NCBI RefSeq assembly: GCF_029504695.1
Contig: NZ_JAQFIN010000002.1
Span: 248,001 to 312,000, forward strand
Length of the DNA: 64,000 nucleotides
Source of the DNA: Parabacteroides sp. PF5-6
GTDB taxonomy: Bacteria > Bacteroidota > Bacteroidia > Bacteroidales > Tannerellaceae
Reading direction: 5' to 3'
Position numbers and translations under genes: made by a program. Positions within the stretch are counted from its first letter, which is position 1. Each line of letters opens with the position of its first letter. The notes beneath the pieces were generated by a model that saw only the letters and a list, made by a program, of their open reading frames with translations, was not told where the DNA came from and did no database searches. Below are positions 18,254-27,038 of the stretch, piece after piece.

Positions 18254-18382
18254 AAATTATGAATTATGAATTATGAATTATGAATCGAAGATCGGCCTTA
18301 GCCAATTATGAAGGAATGTTATTTCCTTTTCTCATAATTGGCTAAGGCCGATCTTCGATTCATAACTCATAATTCATAATTT
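18254..18382. repeat. ATTATGA-repeat hairpin
   Basis: Tandem ATTATGA heptamers run into a ~34-bp perfect stem (left arm ending at 18311, right arm from 18332) that carries CGAAGATCGGCC and CTTAGCCAATTATGA, then inverted heptamers follow. The repeat stops one base before the stop codon of the next gene. Similar heptamer hairpins lie at 31880 and 58619. Confidence 0.75.
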
Positions 18383-19495
18383 CTATTTGTATGCTGTCAC
18401 TTTGATCAGGCGAACCGGCCCGTTCGGGTCGTTGCAGACGACGTTGATCAGGGATTCCATCCGGGTTTTGACGTCTTTCGGACGGACGGATACTTTGAAG
18501 GTCGCTGTCGTTCCCGGTTTGAGTTCCCTACGGCCGCCCGAGATATCCAATCGGTCATCATCGCAGGTTACGCTATAGATCAATAGGGGTGATTTCCCTG
18601 TGTTTGTGATATCAAATGAAATACTTGTCTTGCCTCCGATCAATGGGATGATACTGCCTTTGGTCGGCAACTGTCCGAACTCAAGAAGGGTTCCGGAAAG
18701 CTGGGCAACAGGTGCCTGAGCCTTTTCGGAGGCGGAGAGTTTGTTGAAGTTATCGATGATATTGGCGGCGATCTTGATCTGTCCGTTGACCTCTTTCTGG
18801 TCGTTGCTGACGACGGTCACCGGCAGCTCGGCTGTGATGCGTCCTTTGCGTTTCACGGCTTTACCGTCCAATAGGATGGTGATTTCACCCGTTTCGCCCG
18901 GTTGAAGCGTCGCCGGTTTGACCTCTGCCGTGAAGTAATGGGGTAATTTCCCCAGGTGCACGGTGAGCGCCTGCTGTGTGTCGTTCAACAGGTTGATGCG
19001 TTCGCCCAGCGTCTCTTCCGGGCGGATCGTACTGTACAGGATTGTTTTCGAATGTAACTTCAATTCACCGATCGAATAGGGATAGGTGAAGACCGGTTGC
19101 AGTGATTTGGGTTTCACATTGCCTTTGATCGCCAGGGTGTAGCTTCCTTTATTGCCGTTGCTGTAGATCGAAACGGTTTTGTGGAAAGGACCCGGACGAC
19201 CTTTGGGGTCGAAGGTGACTGTCAATTCCCCGGTTGCTCCCGGAGCGATCGGTTCTTTGGTCCAATCCGGCTTGGCGCAACCGCAGGAAGCCGTCACGCG
19301 GGTGATCACCAAAGGGCCGGTGCCGGTATTGCTTACGGTAAAGGTATGCGTCGCCGGTCCGTCTGCTTCGTTAATGTTCCCGAAGTTATAGGTGATCTCG
19401 TCGACCTTCAACTGCGCACCGTTCTGTGCTCCGGCCGTTGTAAACAATACAAGTCCGAAACAAAGAAGTAGAAAACGTTGCAGGTTAAAGATCAT
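18383..19495 (-). CDS. DUF1573 domain-containing protein (long paralog)
   Basis: A 370-aa secreted protein: signal peptide (cleaved near TTAGAQ), then a first DUF1573/HYDIN-like immunoglobulin domain (ITYNFGNINEADGPATHTF, VTASCGCAKPDW, YSNGNKGSYTLAIKGNV). Two more Ig-like repeats follow (about residues 135-250 and 265-370, the last beginning LSGTLLEFGQLP). Its first domain is close to the whole small protein at 19524, so the pair arose by duplication. Function unknown; the fold is common in periplasmic or surface structural proteins. It lies 28 bp after the small paralog and is likely cotranscribed with it. Confidence 0.85.
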   Translation of the reverse strand: MIFNLQRFLLLCFGLVLFTTAGAQNGAQLKVDEITYNFGNINEADGPATHTFTVSNTGTGPLVITRVTASCGCAKPDWTKEPIAPGATGELTVTFDPKGRPGPFHKTVSIYSNGNKGSYTLAIKGNVKPKSLQPVFTYPYSIGELKLHSKTILYSTIRPEETLGERINLLNDTQQALTVHLGKLPHYFTAEVKPATLQPGETGEITILLDGKAVKRKGRITAELPVTVVSNDQKEVNGQIKIAANIIDNFNKLSASEKAQAPVAQLSGTLLEFGQLPTKGSIIPLIGGKTSISFDITNTGKSPLLIYSVTCDDDRLDISGGRRELKPGTTATFKVSVRPKDVKTRMESLINVVCNDPNGPVRLIKVTAYK

Positions 19496-19523
19496 CGCCG
19501 GTGGTTTTTGAATTCAGATAGCG

Positions 19524-19895
19524 TTACTTCACGTCTCCCCGGATGGTGAGAATGAAACTTCCGGTCTTCCCGTTGCTATAGACCGACATAGTCTTGGCAA
19601 AGGTGCCGGGTCGGTGAGCCGGATCGAATGTGACTTGAATCGTACCGGTCTTTCCGGGGGCAATCGGTTCTTTGGTCCATTCCGGCGTCGTACATCCGCA
19701 GGATGCGATCACGCGAGTGATCACCAAAGGTTGGTCGCCTGTATTCTTAATGACGAAAGCATGGGATACTTTCCCGTCTACTTCTTTTATCTCACCGAAG
19801 TCGTGCGTGGCTTGGTCTGCCGCGATCACCGCTTGTGCCGAAGCCGAGCCGGTAGCCAGCAAAATAGCTATACAAATAAAAAGGATCTGTTTCAT
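19524..19895 (-). CDS. DUF1573 domain-containing protein (short paralog)
   Basis: A 123-aa secreted single-domain protein: signal peptide (SASAQ), then one DUF1573 Ig-like domain with HDFGEIKEVDGKVSHAF, VIASCGCTTPEW and YSNGKTGSFILTIRGDVK. It is nearly superposable on residues 30-130 of the long paralog downstream. The A2M gene ends 42 bp upstream of its start, so the A2M, short and long DUF1573 genes could form one transcript. Confidence 0.86.
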   Translation of the reverse strand: MKQILFICIAILLATGSASAQAVIAADQATHDFGEIKEVDGKVSHAFVIKNTGDQPLVITRVIASCGCTTPEWTKEPIAPGKTGTIQVTFDPAHRPGTFAKTMSVYSNGKTGSFILTIRGDVK

Positions 19896-19937
19896 ATCTT
19901 TTCTTTTCTATAATAAAGATGTTGCAAATATAACAAA

Positions 19938-22900
19938 TTATTTCACATTTATCTTACTTCCTTCCGTATGGGAGACGAATTCCGGGGCGTAGAGGCATTG
20001 GATGGTGCTGATTCCTCCGGCGTATTCTCCGCTGCGTGAAACGTATACGGGGTATTCGATCACAAACGTGCCTTTGGGCAGGCGTTGGAAGTAGAAGTTT
20101 TCCGATACGTCCTTAGGCGCCTGATAGAACCAAAGACCATCCCGGTAGGTCGCACCCGAAACCTGCCCGGCGGGTTCGAAGGCTCCGCTGCGCAGGTCTT
20201 TGAGGAAGACGTAATCCATCTCCCGGTCGGAGCGGATGGTCAGACGTACGATCACCTTATCACCTACCTTCAAGGGGTTGCTTTCCGTCACCGGACGGAT
20301 TTGCCGCTCTTTGCCATTGTTTGTCTCCACAAAGAGTTTCTTTTCGACATTCAAGACTCCTTTATGGGCGGTCACCTGGTCGATCGGCGCGAAGTATTGC
20401 TGGTAGACCGCACCCCAGGCGGGCGCTTCCCCTTCCTTGCGAATCGTGAGTGTCTGTGCCTGCGTGTTTATCGCGTCGCCGGTCAGGGTCTCTTTGATAT
20501 ATCCGGTTGCCACTTCGCCGTCGGCCGAACGGTAGCTCTTGCCGGCCCATGTTACGGTGATCGTGTTCTCTTCATTCAGCCAATCGCTTCCGGTCAGCAG
20601 CAGTGCATGGATCGCGTTAAGCGTTGCCGGCACCGATTCCCAGTCCTGTGTTCGTTTCTGGTTCAATAGCCATTGCTTCATCCGGTCGGTATCGTCTTTG
20701 TCCGGCGCGATTTCGCGGAAGGCGGCCATCAACTGGGTATGTACCTCGATGGGTGAAGTGAAGAAGTTGAAACCTCTGCGGTTGTTTGCCCAATACATGC
20801 CCATCTCTTCCGAGGTCGTTACGGTCTTGCGCAGCCAGGCCAGGATCTCCGCGGCCACCTCTTTCTTTCCGTTGCGGTGCATCAACAGCGCTACCTGTCC
20901 TTTGCCGTATAAAGAAAGTTTGTCCCAGTGTTTTTCCGCCTGGTGGGTATAGAAGCGGATCGCTTCGCGGGCTTCTCCCAATTCCGGGATGTCTCTGTAC
21001 CAGGAACGGACGTAGAGGAATTCAATCTGTTCCACCGAAGGAACAGTTTCTTCCGGATTCATTTTGGACTTCTTCAAGGCTTCATAATCTTTCCGCATGG
21101 TACTGTCCAGGTAACGAAGCGCGCGCATCTGCATCTCTTTCTCTTCCTGTCCGTACTGCGTCGCGCTCAACTGCACCAGCTGCGCCATTCCTTTCATGAT
21201 CGAAAGTGTGATCGTGCGATCGGGATAAAAGCCTTTGAACCATCCCCATCCGCCGTCTTCTTTCTGCTGATCCAGGAGTTGACGCAGGGCTGTCTGCCGC
21301 ATATTGTCTGCCCGGTTCAGATCGAACAGGAGCGACAGGCGCTGTTTGCGTTCCGTTTCGTTCTGTGCTTCCATCACCCAGGGTGTTTCTTCGAGTAATA
21401 CGTTCTTCAGCTCTTCGTTCTTCTCCAGGTTCGACAAGAGTGTCGTCGCATCTCCTCCCTGCATCATCCATTGGTCGATCACCTTTTGCAGGCGCGGATA
21501 GCTCCGGGCGATCGATGTCGCCAGGGTGTTTCCGTAGTAGGAAGCAAACCACGAGAGGATATTGTCGTTTGCCGGATTAGTCAATGTCGGCAATGCCTGC
21601 ACGGCATACCAAACCGGATTGGCACTCACTTCGAATGTCAGGCGGAAAGGCCGGCCGGCGTTGGGCTGCTTGAGGTCTATCTTATGTTCTCCGCTGTTCA
21701 AGAGGTAGAACGGCGTACTTTCGGTGACCAGGATCTGATCGGAGAGTACCGGCAGCAGATGTTGTTCGCCATCACTGCCCGCATCGGCATCGGCAACGAT
21801 CCGGCAACCCATAAGCTCTCTGCCGTTGGGAACGGCGACGGCCCATTGCACCGTCGTCTGCCCCTGGGCGGACAGGTTGAATGCGGTCGTTTGTGTGTCC
21901 ATACCCGTCAGGGGTTTATCCGTTGCCGGATCGAACCATTCCAGGCGTACCTTCCCGGTTATCGCTTTCTCCGATTGATTGATCAAGGCTGCCGATAAGG
22001 TGACTTTATCGCCCTGGCGCAGGTAACGCGGCAGGTTGGGCACGACCATCAGCGGTTTGCTGGTGATCATCTCGCGGGTATCTTGTCCGTATTTCAACTC
22101 TTTCGTATGCGCGAGCAGTTGCAGTTTCCACGTGGTGGTGCTTTCCGGCAGGGTAAAGCTGAGGATCAGATTCCCCTCGCGATCGGTCTGCAGGGCGGGG
22201 AAGAAGAAAGCGGTCTCATTGAAGTTGGTCCGTACGGCAGGCGCCGTGTCTTGTCCCGTGCCGGTGCCGGTGTCCCCGTTGGTCTCCACCTCCTGTTCGA
22301 CAAGCGAGCCCGTGAGATTCATCTCGGGCGTAGGAGCGTATACGGCATCTTCCGCCTCTTCGACATAGGCTTCGGACTTCATCATCCGTTGATCCGCCGA
22401 TCCACCAGCCCGCGAATGGAAGACCATATTCTGTCCGTACAAGAGCTGTAAGGCTCCCTGCCAATCGAGCTGATCGAACGTATATCCTTGCGTTTTCAGG
22501 TGCTGGGGATAGACCTTCCCGAAGCGATTGGTCTGCCCGAAGCCATCACCCATCACGAAACGGGGGCCTTGCACGTAGATCGACCGTTCGGGCGTGAAGT
22601 ACCAACTGAACGGTAAGATCTTGTCGAGCGACATATCGTACAACCCGGCTAAAACCTCCGCGTTTACGGCCAGCGAGTCGGCATCGGTGATGCGAAACTT
22701 CCAGGTCTCCTTTTCTCCCGGCAACAAACGGTCGCGGAAGGTCTCCGGGCGGATCGTCAGTTTCCGATCCGGCTGTTTCCGGGTGATGGGCAACTGCGAA
22801 ACATAGAGTCGTCCCTCTTTAATATAGGTAAAGCTGACCATCACCCCGTCGCCATACGCTTCTTTGAAAGGCAGGCAGAACGTCCGGTTCTCATTGTTCA

Positions 22901-25583
22901 ACCGGATGCGCTGGCGCGTGATCTGTTTGTCGTTCCGGTAGACTTCATATAATATATAGGTATCCTCGAACGAGGTACCGAACACCCATTCCGCCTCTTC
23001 GCCCGGCAGGCAAGAAGTCTTTCCGGCGATCAGCCATTCGGTCGTGAAGACCGGCGGGCGTTTGTCGTCTTCCCCGTAAAGGATAAAATCCTGCTGGTGT
23101 TTGATCTCCCGCCCTTTCTGGTCTTTTGCTTCGAGAAAGATGCGGTAAGCGCCCGAAGGCAAGTTATTGAAGAGGCCGTCGGGCAGGGCTTCGCCGGAGG
23201 TGAAACTACCGGAAGCCATTTGTTTATCTTCGGTGTAAGTGGGAATAATCACTTGCGCTTCTTTTTGGTCGATCAACGAGACGATCCGATAATGCCCCGT
23301 GGCGCGCGTCGGCTCCCCGTTCAACAGTTGGGCGCTCGGCATGGCTTTGAGTTTCGATTTGTCGGCCTTATCCGGGATATCGGTCTGCAACAGAATGCCG
23401 GTATCGCCTACCGGGAAGGCAAAGTACGCCTCTTGCGATTCGCCTCGGCTGTCGGTCACCGTTGCCACCACTTCATAATTGTAGTATTGGGTCGGGTAGA
23501 AAGAGGAAGCAACCTTTTCCGGTCGGAAAGAGAACGTGAAACTACCGTCGTTGGCTATCGCAGTGGTTCCACCGGCTACTTGTTCCTCACGGAAAGAACC
23601 GTAATAGGTACGCAGGAGATACGGGCGGCGAACGATGCGCCATTCCACATTCCCCTCCTGCAGCGCTACGCCGGAGAAGGTCTGCGCCTTCCCACGGATG
23701 CTGACCCGGTCGCCAAAAGCCACCTCTTCTTTGATCGGCTGGAACTCCACGGCGAAGGTCGGCCGTTTGTATTCTTCAACGTTGAAATGCGTAGAGGCAT
23801 TCTCGACCGCGAGTGAGAAACTGCCGGTCAGTGTCTGCCGGGGCAGGACGAATTCGCCGTTGAACGAGCCGAAAGCGTTGGTCTTCAGCTTCTGTGTTGA
23901 TATTTCTTTGTAGTTGGCATCCCGTAAGACGACCGTATAGGTCTGGTTGGGGACGACCTGGGGTTGCGTCTTCGTCAGTTGGTAAGCAATGCCTTTGAAA
24001 TAGAGGGTTTGTCCCGGACGATACAATCCCCTGTCGGTAAAGAGGGCGATCTCCGTCGGTTGCTTTTCGGTGGGGTCGGCACTGTATTCGGGATAGAGCG
24101 TTGCCAGTCGGCTGGCCGTATCTCCGGGCAGCGTAGCCTGGAACGCCAGGATCTCAGACTGCTTGGCGGCGGGAAGAATGGCCAGGCCGTCTTTGTCGGT
24201 CCGGACCGTTCCCAATACTTTCAACGCCCGTCTTTTCCCGCCGTAGTACGTGACGGTGGCGTTCGGACTGGGTTTACCGCTGGATCGATCGGTGACTAAT
24301 ATTTCGCGGGTTCCGCCCACCTGGCGGAAGACGGAAGCGATCCGGCTGATGCCCACCGTATGCTCGTTGTGGATCTCTTTCCCGGGCACGGTGATCACAC
24401 ATTCGTACAAACCCAGGTCGGCCGCAGGGATAAAGAGCGTCGTGTCCTGTGACGTATAGGTGTTGGGTGTCGTCAGCGCGTAGCGAATCTCCCGAACGAG
24501 TTTCCCTTTGCCTTTCTCTTTGGCCGTCTGATACGGCGTAAGGTCGACCGCGGTCTGTAAGCTCTCATACAGGCGCACGTTGATCTCGTTCACATTCGTA
24601 TAATGAACCGATAAGGCGATTTCTTTGCCCGGATAAGCCGTCTGCGCGAGCTGGGTCCGGATATACGGGGCTTCCATCTCGGCCAGATGGTTCTTCAATG
24701 CGGCTGTTTCACCGTAGTTCGGATACAAACGGATTCCTTCCTGTAAGAGGTTGTATTTGATCGTGCGGATTGAGTCCGGGTTGCTTTCGGAGCTGGGGGT
24801 ATGTCCGAGAATGCCGACCAGTGCAAGGCGGATATGGGTGGAGATCGCCTCGTCTTTGTAGGCTTTCAAGAGTTCTTCCAATGCCTGTTGATAGGTCTGC
24901 CGGGCGAGGTCCGAGCGGTTGGACATATATTTATATTGTAAGGCGGCGAGCTTGACAGTCAAAGCCGCTTCCCTGTTGTCCTGTCCGTCGCGGAAGTTAA
25001 CCCAGTCGGTATAGATGGCTTCCGAAGGGCGGATCGTCGTGGCCCGCCCGGCGAGGAAGTCGTATAAGGTCGGGCGTAAGGCTGTAGCCGGTTCACCCTT
25101 CTCGAGAATCACCTCGTAATGGGCGATAGGCGTGGCCTGCAAGATCCCGGCGGGCTGAAGTGAGGCGGCGAGATGCTGTTCGATCTTCTCTTCGAAGAGG
25201 TTCGTACTCCATTCGCGGATGTCGGTAGGCGTATATCCGCTAATGGCCGTGCGCCGACCGATCTGCCAACGGTTTTGTTGCAGGTATTGGTCGTACATCT
25301 CCGCCAGCATGGAATACAAGACCGCCCGGTCGCTACCTTCCGGCAGGCCGGATACTTTGGATTCCACCTCGCCGATCAGGTCGACAAACCGGTCGGTATC
25401 CGTTTCCAACTCACTTTTCATCCGGGTAATGAATGCTTTGATCTCTTCCGGTTGGGTATAACTTATTGGATTATCCATCGTTTCTTTCTGTTCCTTTGGG
25501 GAGTGGGCTGCACCGCACGCGTTGAGGATCAGTGCTAATCCGAAGGCAATGCCAATCCCCCTGACGGTCGTTTTCGTTTTCAT
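19938..25583 (-). CDS. Alpha-2-macroglobulin family lipoprotein without thioester
   Basis: An 1881-aa lipoprotein (ALILNAC). A helical N-terminal region (to ~300) precedes macroglobulin-like beta domains, including the MG2 signature FTDRGLYRPGQTLYFKGIAY. The central A2M domain has the TDREGNLILSFTLPESTTTW segment and VVPNLPRYLRQGDKV. A helical complement-like domain follows (DQQKEDGGWGWFKGF, RALRYLDS), then C-terminal strands with FLKDLRSGAFEPAGQVSG. In thioester-type A2Ms the helical domain begins near a CxEQ motif; here the equivalent place reads LTNPANDN with no Cys-Gln pair, so covalent trapping of proteases is unlikely. The family is thought to be periplasmic protease-trapping defence proteins. 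Confidence 0.88.
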   Translation of the reverse strand: MKTKTTVRGIGIAFGLALILNACGAAHSPKEQKETMDNPISYTQPEEIKAFITRMKSELETDTDRFVDLIGEVESKVSGLPEGSDRAVLYSMLAEMYDQYLQQNRWQIGRRTAISGYTPTDIREWSTNLFEEKIEQHLAASLQPAGILQATPIAHYEVILEKGEPATALRPTLYDFLAGRATTIRPSEAIYTDWVNFRDGQDNREAALTVKLAALQYKYMSNRSDLARQTYQQALEELLKAYKDEAISTHIRLALVGILGHTPSSESNPDSIRTIKYNLLQEGIRLYPNYGETAALKNHLAEMEAPYIRTQLAQTAYPGKEIALSVHYTNVNEINVRLYESLQTAVDLTPYQTAKEKGKGKLVREIRYALTTPNTYTSQDTTLFIPAADLGLYECVITVPGKEIHNEHTVGISRIASVFRQVGGTREILVTDRSSGKPSPNATVTYYGGKRRALKVLGTVRTDKDGLAILPAAKQSEILAFQATLPGDTASRLATLYPEYSADPTEKQPTEIALFTDRGLYRPGQTLYFKGIAYQLTKTQPQVVPNQTYTVVLRDANYKEISTQKLKTNAFGSFNGEFVLPRQTLTGSFSLAVENASTHFNVEEYKRPTFAVEFQPIKEEVAFGDRVSIRGKAQTFSGVALQEGNVEWRIVRRPYLLRTYYGSFREEQVAGGTTAIANDGSFTFSFRPEKVASSFYPTQYYNYEVVATVTDSRGESQEAYFAFPVGDTGILLQTDIPDKADKSKLKAMPSAQLLNGEPTRATGHYRIVSLIDQKEAQVIIPTYTEDKQMASGSFTSGEALPDGLFNNLPSGAYRIFLEAKDQKGREIKHQQDFILYGEDDKRPPVFTTEWLIAGKTSCLPGEEAEWVFGTSFEDTYILYEVYRNDKQITRQRIRLNNENRTFCLPFKEAYGDGVMVSFTYIKEGRLYVSQLPITRKQPDRKLTIRPETFRDRLLPGEKETWKFRITDADSLAVNAEVLAGLYDMSLDKILPFSWYFTPERSIYVQGPRFVMGDGFGQTNRFGKVYPQHLKTQGYTFDQLDWQGALQLLYGQNMVFHSRAGGSADQRMMKSEAYVEEAEDAVYAPTPEMNLTGSLVEQEVETNGDTGTGTGQDTAPAVRTNFNETAFFFPALQTDREGNLILSFTLPESTTTWKLQLLAHTKELKYGQDTREMITSKPLMVVPNLPRYLRQGDKVTLSAALINQSEKAITGKVRLEWFDPATDKPLTGMDTQTTAFNLSAQGQTTVQWAVAVPNGRELMGCRIVADADAGSDGEQHLLPVLSDQILVTESTPFYLLNSGEHKIDLKQPNAGRPFRLTFEVSANPVWYAVQALPTLTNPANDNILSWFASYYGNTLATSIARSYPRLQKVIDQWMMQGGDATTLLSNLEKNEELKNVLLEETPWVMEAQNETERKQRLSLLFDLNRADNMRQTALRQLLDQQKEDGGWGWFKGFYPDRTITLSIMKGMAQLVQLSATQYGQEEKEMQMRALRYLDSTMRKDYEALKKSKMNPEETVPSVEQIEFLYVRSWYRDIPELGEAREAIRFYTHQAEKHWDKLSLYGKGQVALLMHRNGKKEVAAEILAWLRKTVTTSEEMGMYWANNRRGFNFFTSPIEVHTQLMAAFREIAPDKDDTDRMKQWLLNQKRTQDWESVPATLNAIHALLLTGSDWLNEENTITVTWAGKSYRSADGEVATGYIKETLTGDAINTQAQTLTIRKEGEAPAWGAVYQQYFAPIDQVTAHKGVLNVEKKLFVETNNGKERQIRPVTESNPLKVGDKVIVRLTIRSDREMDYVFLKDLRSGAFEPAGQVSGATYRDGLWFYQAPKDVSENFYFQRLPKGTFVIEYPVYVSRSGEYAGGISTIQCLYAPEFVSHTEGSKINVK

Positions 25584-25652
25584 ACTTGTATAATCTTTAC
25601 TGTTAAAACAATTCTCTTTCCCTTATAGATACAAATGGGAGGTAAAAGTATG

Positions 25653-25660
25653 TAAAGATA
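25653..25660 (-). promoter_or_regulatory. Possible -7 box for the A2M gene
   Basis: Minus-strand TATCTTTA (one base off TAnnTTTG), about 70 bp before the A2M start. The rest of the gap 25584-25755 shows no gene. Confidence 0.35.
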
Positions 25661-25755
25661 GTGTTAATAAGGAATAAAACAGGGAAACTATAGTCGGGAT
25701 GCGCTCGTTTTAGTTTGTTTTGACCGGGGAAAAGACAAAAATAGCGCAGGAAGAG

Positions 25756-26985
25756 TTAGTTCTTCGCTTTCTTCTTTAGAGGTCTGCCGGGGATGGTGTA
25801 GCCGATGCTCCAGTAGAGGTACTGGGCTTTGCTGAATCGGGCGGCGCGAATGCCGAATGTGCCGAAAAGGTTGTCTTTGAGGTAGGCTTTGAGCCCGATG
25901 ATCTGGTACAACCGGTAATCGTAGTCGTTGCCATGGATCAGGTTGTAGCCGATATGGGCGAAGAAGGTATGATGCGGGTAGGTGATCTCCCCTTTGACGG
26001 AGAGGCCGAGGGAGAAGCGCTGATGGAAGTCGCCCAGTTTGACGCGATCGTAGAACTCGCCGTCTTCCGGATGCCGTTCGCGCCAGGCTTTGACGCCCGA
26101 ACTCTCGTCGTACACCAGTTCCAAGCTAGGTCCCCAGCGGTATTTGTAACCTTTCGTCCGCATCGCGGAAGCGCTAAGGCCCAACACCCGGAAATTCTTA
26201 TCCAACAGGCGGCTGGGCAGGCCGGTGCCGACGGTATCCACCCGGATCTGGCGGGTGCTGCTGGTAAAAGTCAGGTCGTAATCGAACCGTTCTTCCAATA
26301 GGGGGGCCACAGGCAGGTCGGTATGCGCTGCGGTGGTGGGGTTACCGTTGAAATTGTAGACCAATTCGATGAAAGGCGAAGCGATATTTATGCCTTTGTT
26401 GGGCAGTTGCTGCGCGCCGTTGGAGAAATGCGAGAGATTCAGCCCGTAGTGGATATCCCAGCGGTCGGATAGCGGTGTCCTGAAGTAGATAACTGCTCCG
26501 ACATGCACATTCGCCGAAGAGCCCAACGCGATATTGTCGGGGTTGTCGAATACATCATAGGGTTTCCAGTTGAACGACATGCCCAGATCCAATTCGTAAT
26601 AGAGGGAAGTCCTATGGCTTATGCGTTTGATCTCAGCTCCTTGAAAAAGAAAGAGTGAGAATGGGTAGCCCAATGCTTTTTTGTTGAAGAAGCGGGCCGA
26701 ATAGAGGCCCACGCCGAAATAAGGCATCCCGTAGGCGACATCCTGCCAGGTATCCCCGCGCGAGTAGATCCCGTATTTCAGTGTCAGGGAAGAAGAGAAA
26801 GGCATGTTTTTACCTTCCCGGATATAGTCGTTGGTGGGAAGGACCAAGCCGGCCGCGGTATTGATCGCTAAGAAGGTGGGGCTCTTCTTTTTCAGGGTGA
26901 CCGTATCCTTCGGCTCTTCTTCACGGGCAAAGAGGGAGACGGAAAGAAAGAAGATAAAGAAGAAAAAAAGTAGAAATCTTCTCAT
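25756..26985 (-). CDS. Acyloxyacyl hydrolase / PagL-like lipid A deacylase
   Basis: A 409-aa outer-membrane barrel protein with a signal peptide (FFLSVSLFA). The segment LNLSHFSNGAQQLPNKGIN carries the His-x-Ser and Asn expected of the PagL-type catalytic site, followed by an acidic residue in FIELVYNF. It is longer than PagL itself (about 150-190 aa), with extra strands after residue 240 ending IGYTIPGRP. PagL-like enzymes remove the 3-O acyl chain of lipid A; whether this one is active cannot be told. It starts 53 bp after the PorE-like gene, so both may share a transcript. Start chosen at the ATG directly before the signal peptide. Confidence 0.78.
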   Translation of the reverse strand: MRRFLLFFFFIFFLSVSLFAREEEPKDTVTLKKKSPTFLAINTAAGLVLPTNDYIREGKNMPFSSSLTLKYGIYSRGDTWQDVAYGMPYFGVGLYSARFFNKKALGYPFSLFLFQGAEIKRISHRTSLYYELDLGMSFNWKPYDVFDNPDNIALGSSANVHVGAVIYFRTPLSDRWDIHYGLNLSHFSNGAQQLPNKGINIASPFIELVYNFNGNPTTAAHTDLPVAPLLEERFDYDLTFTSSTRQIRVDTVGTGLPSRLLDKNFRVLGLSASAMRTKGYKYRWGPSLELVYDESSGVKAWRERHPEDGEFYDRVKLGDFHQRFSLGLSVKGEITYPHHTFFAHIGYNLIHGNDYDYRLYQIIGLKAYLKDNLFGTFGIRAARFSKAQYLYWSIGYTIPGRPLKKKAKN

Positions 26986-27038
26986 GTGATCCTTTTGTTG
27001 GGGACGCAAGTTCGGTAGAAAAAAGAAATCGGGCAAGG

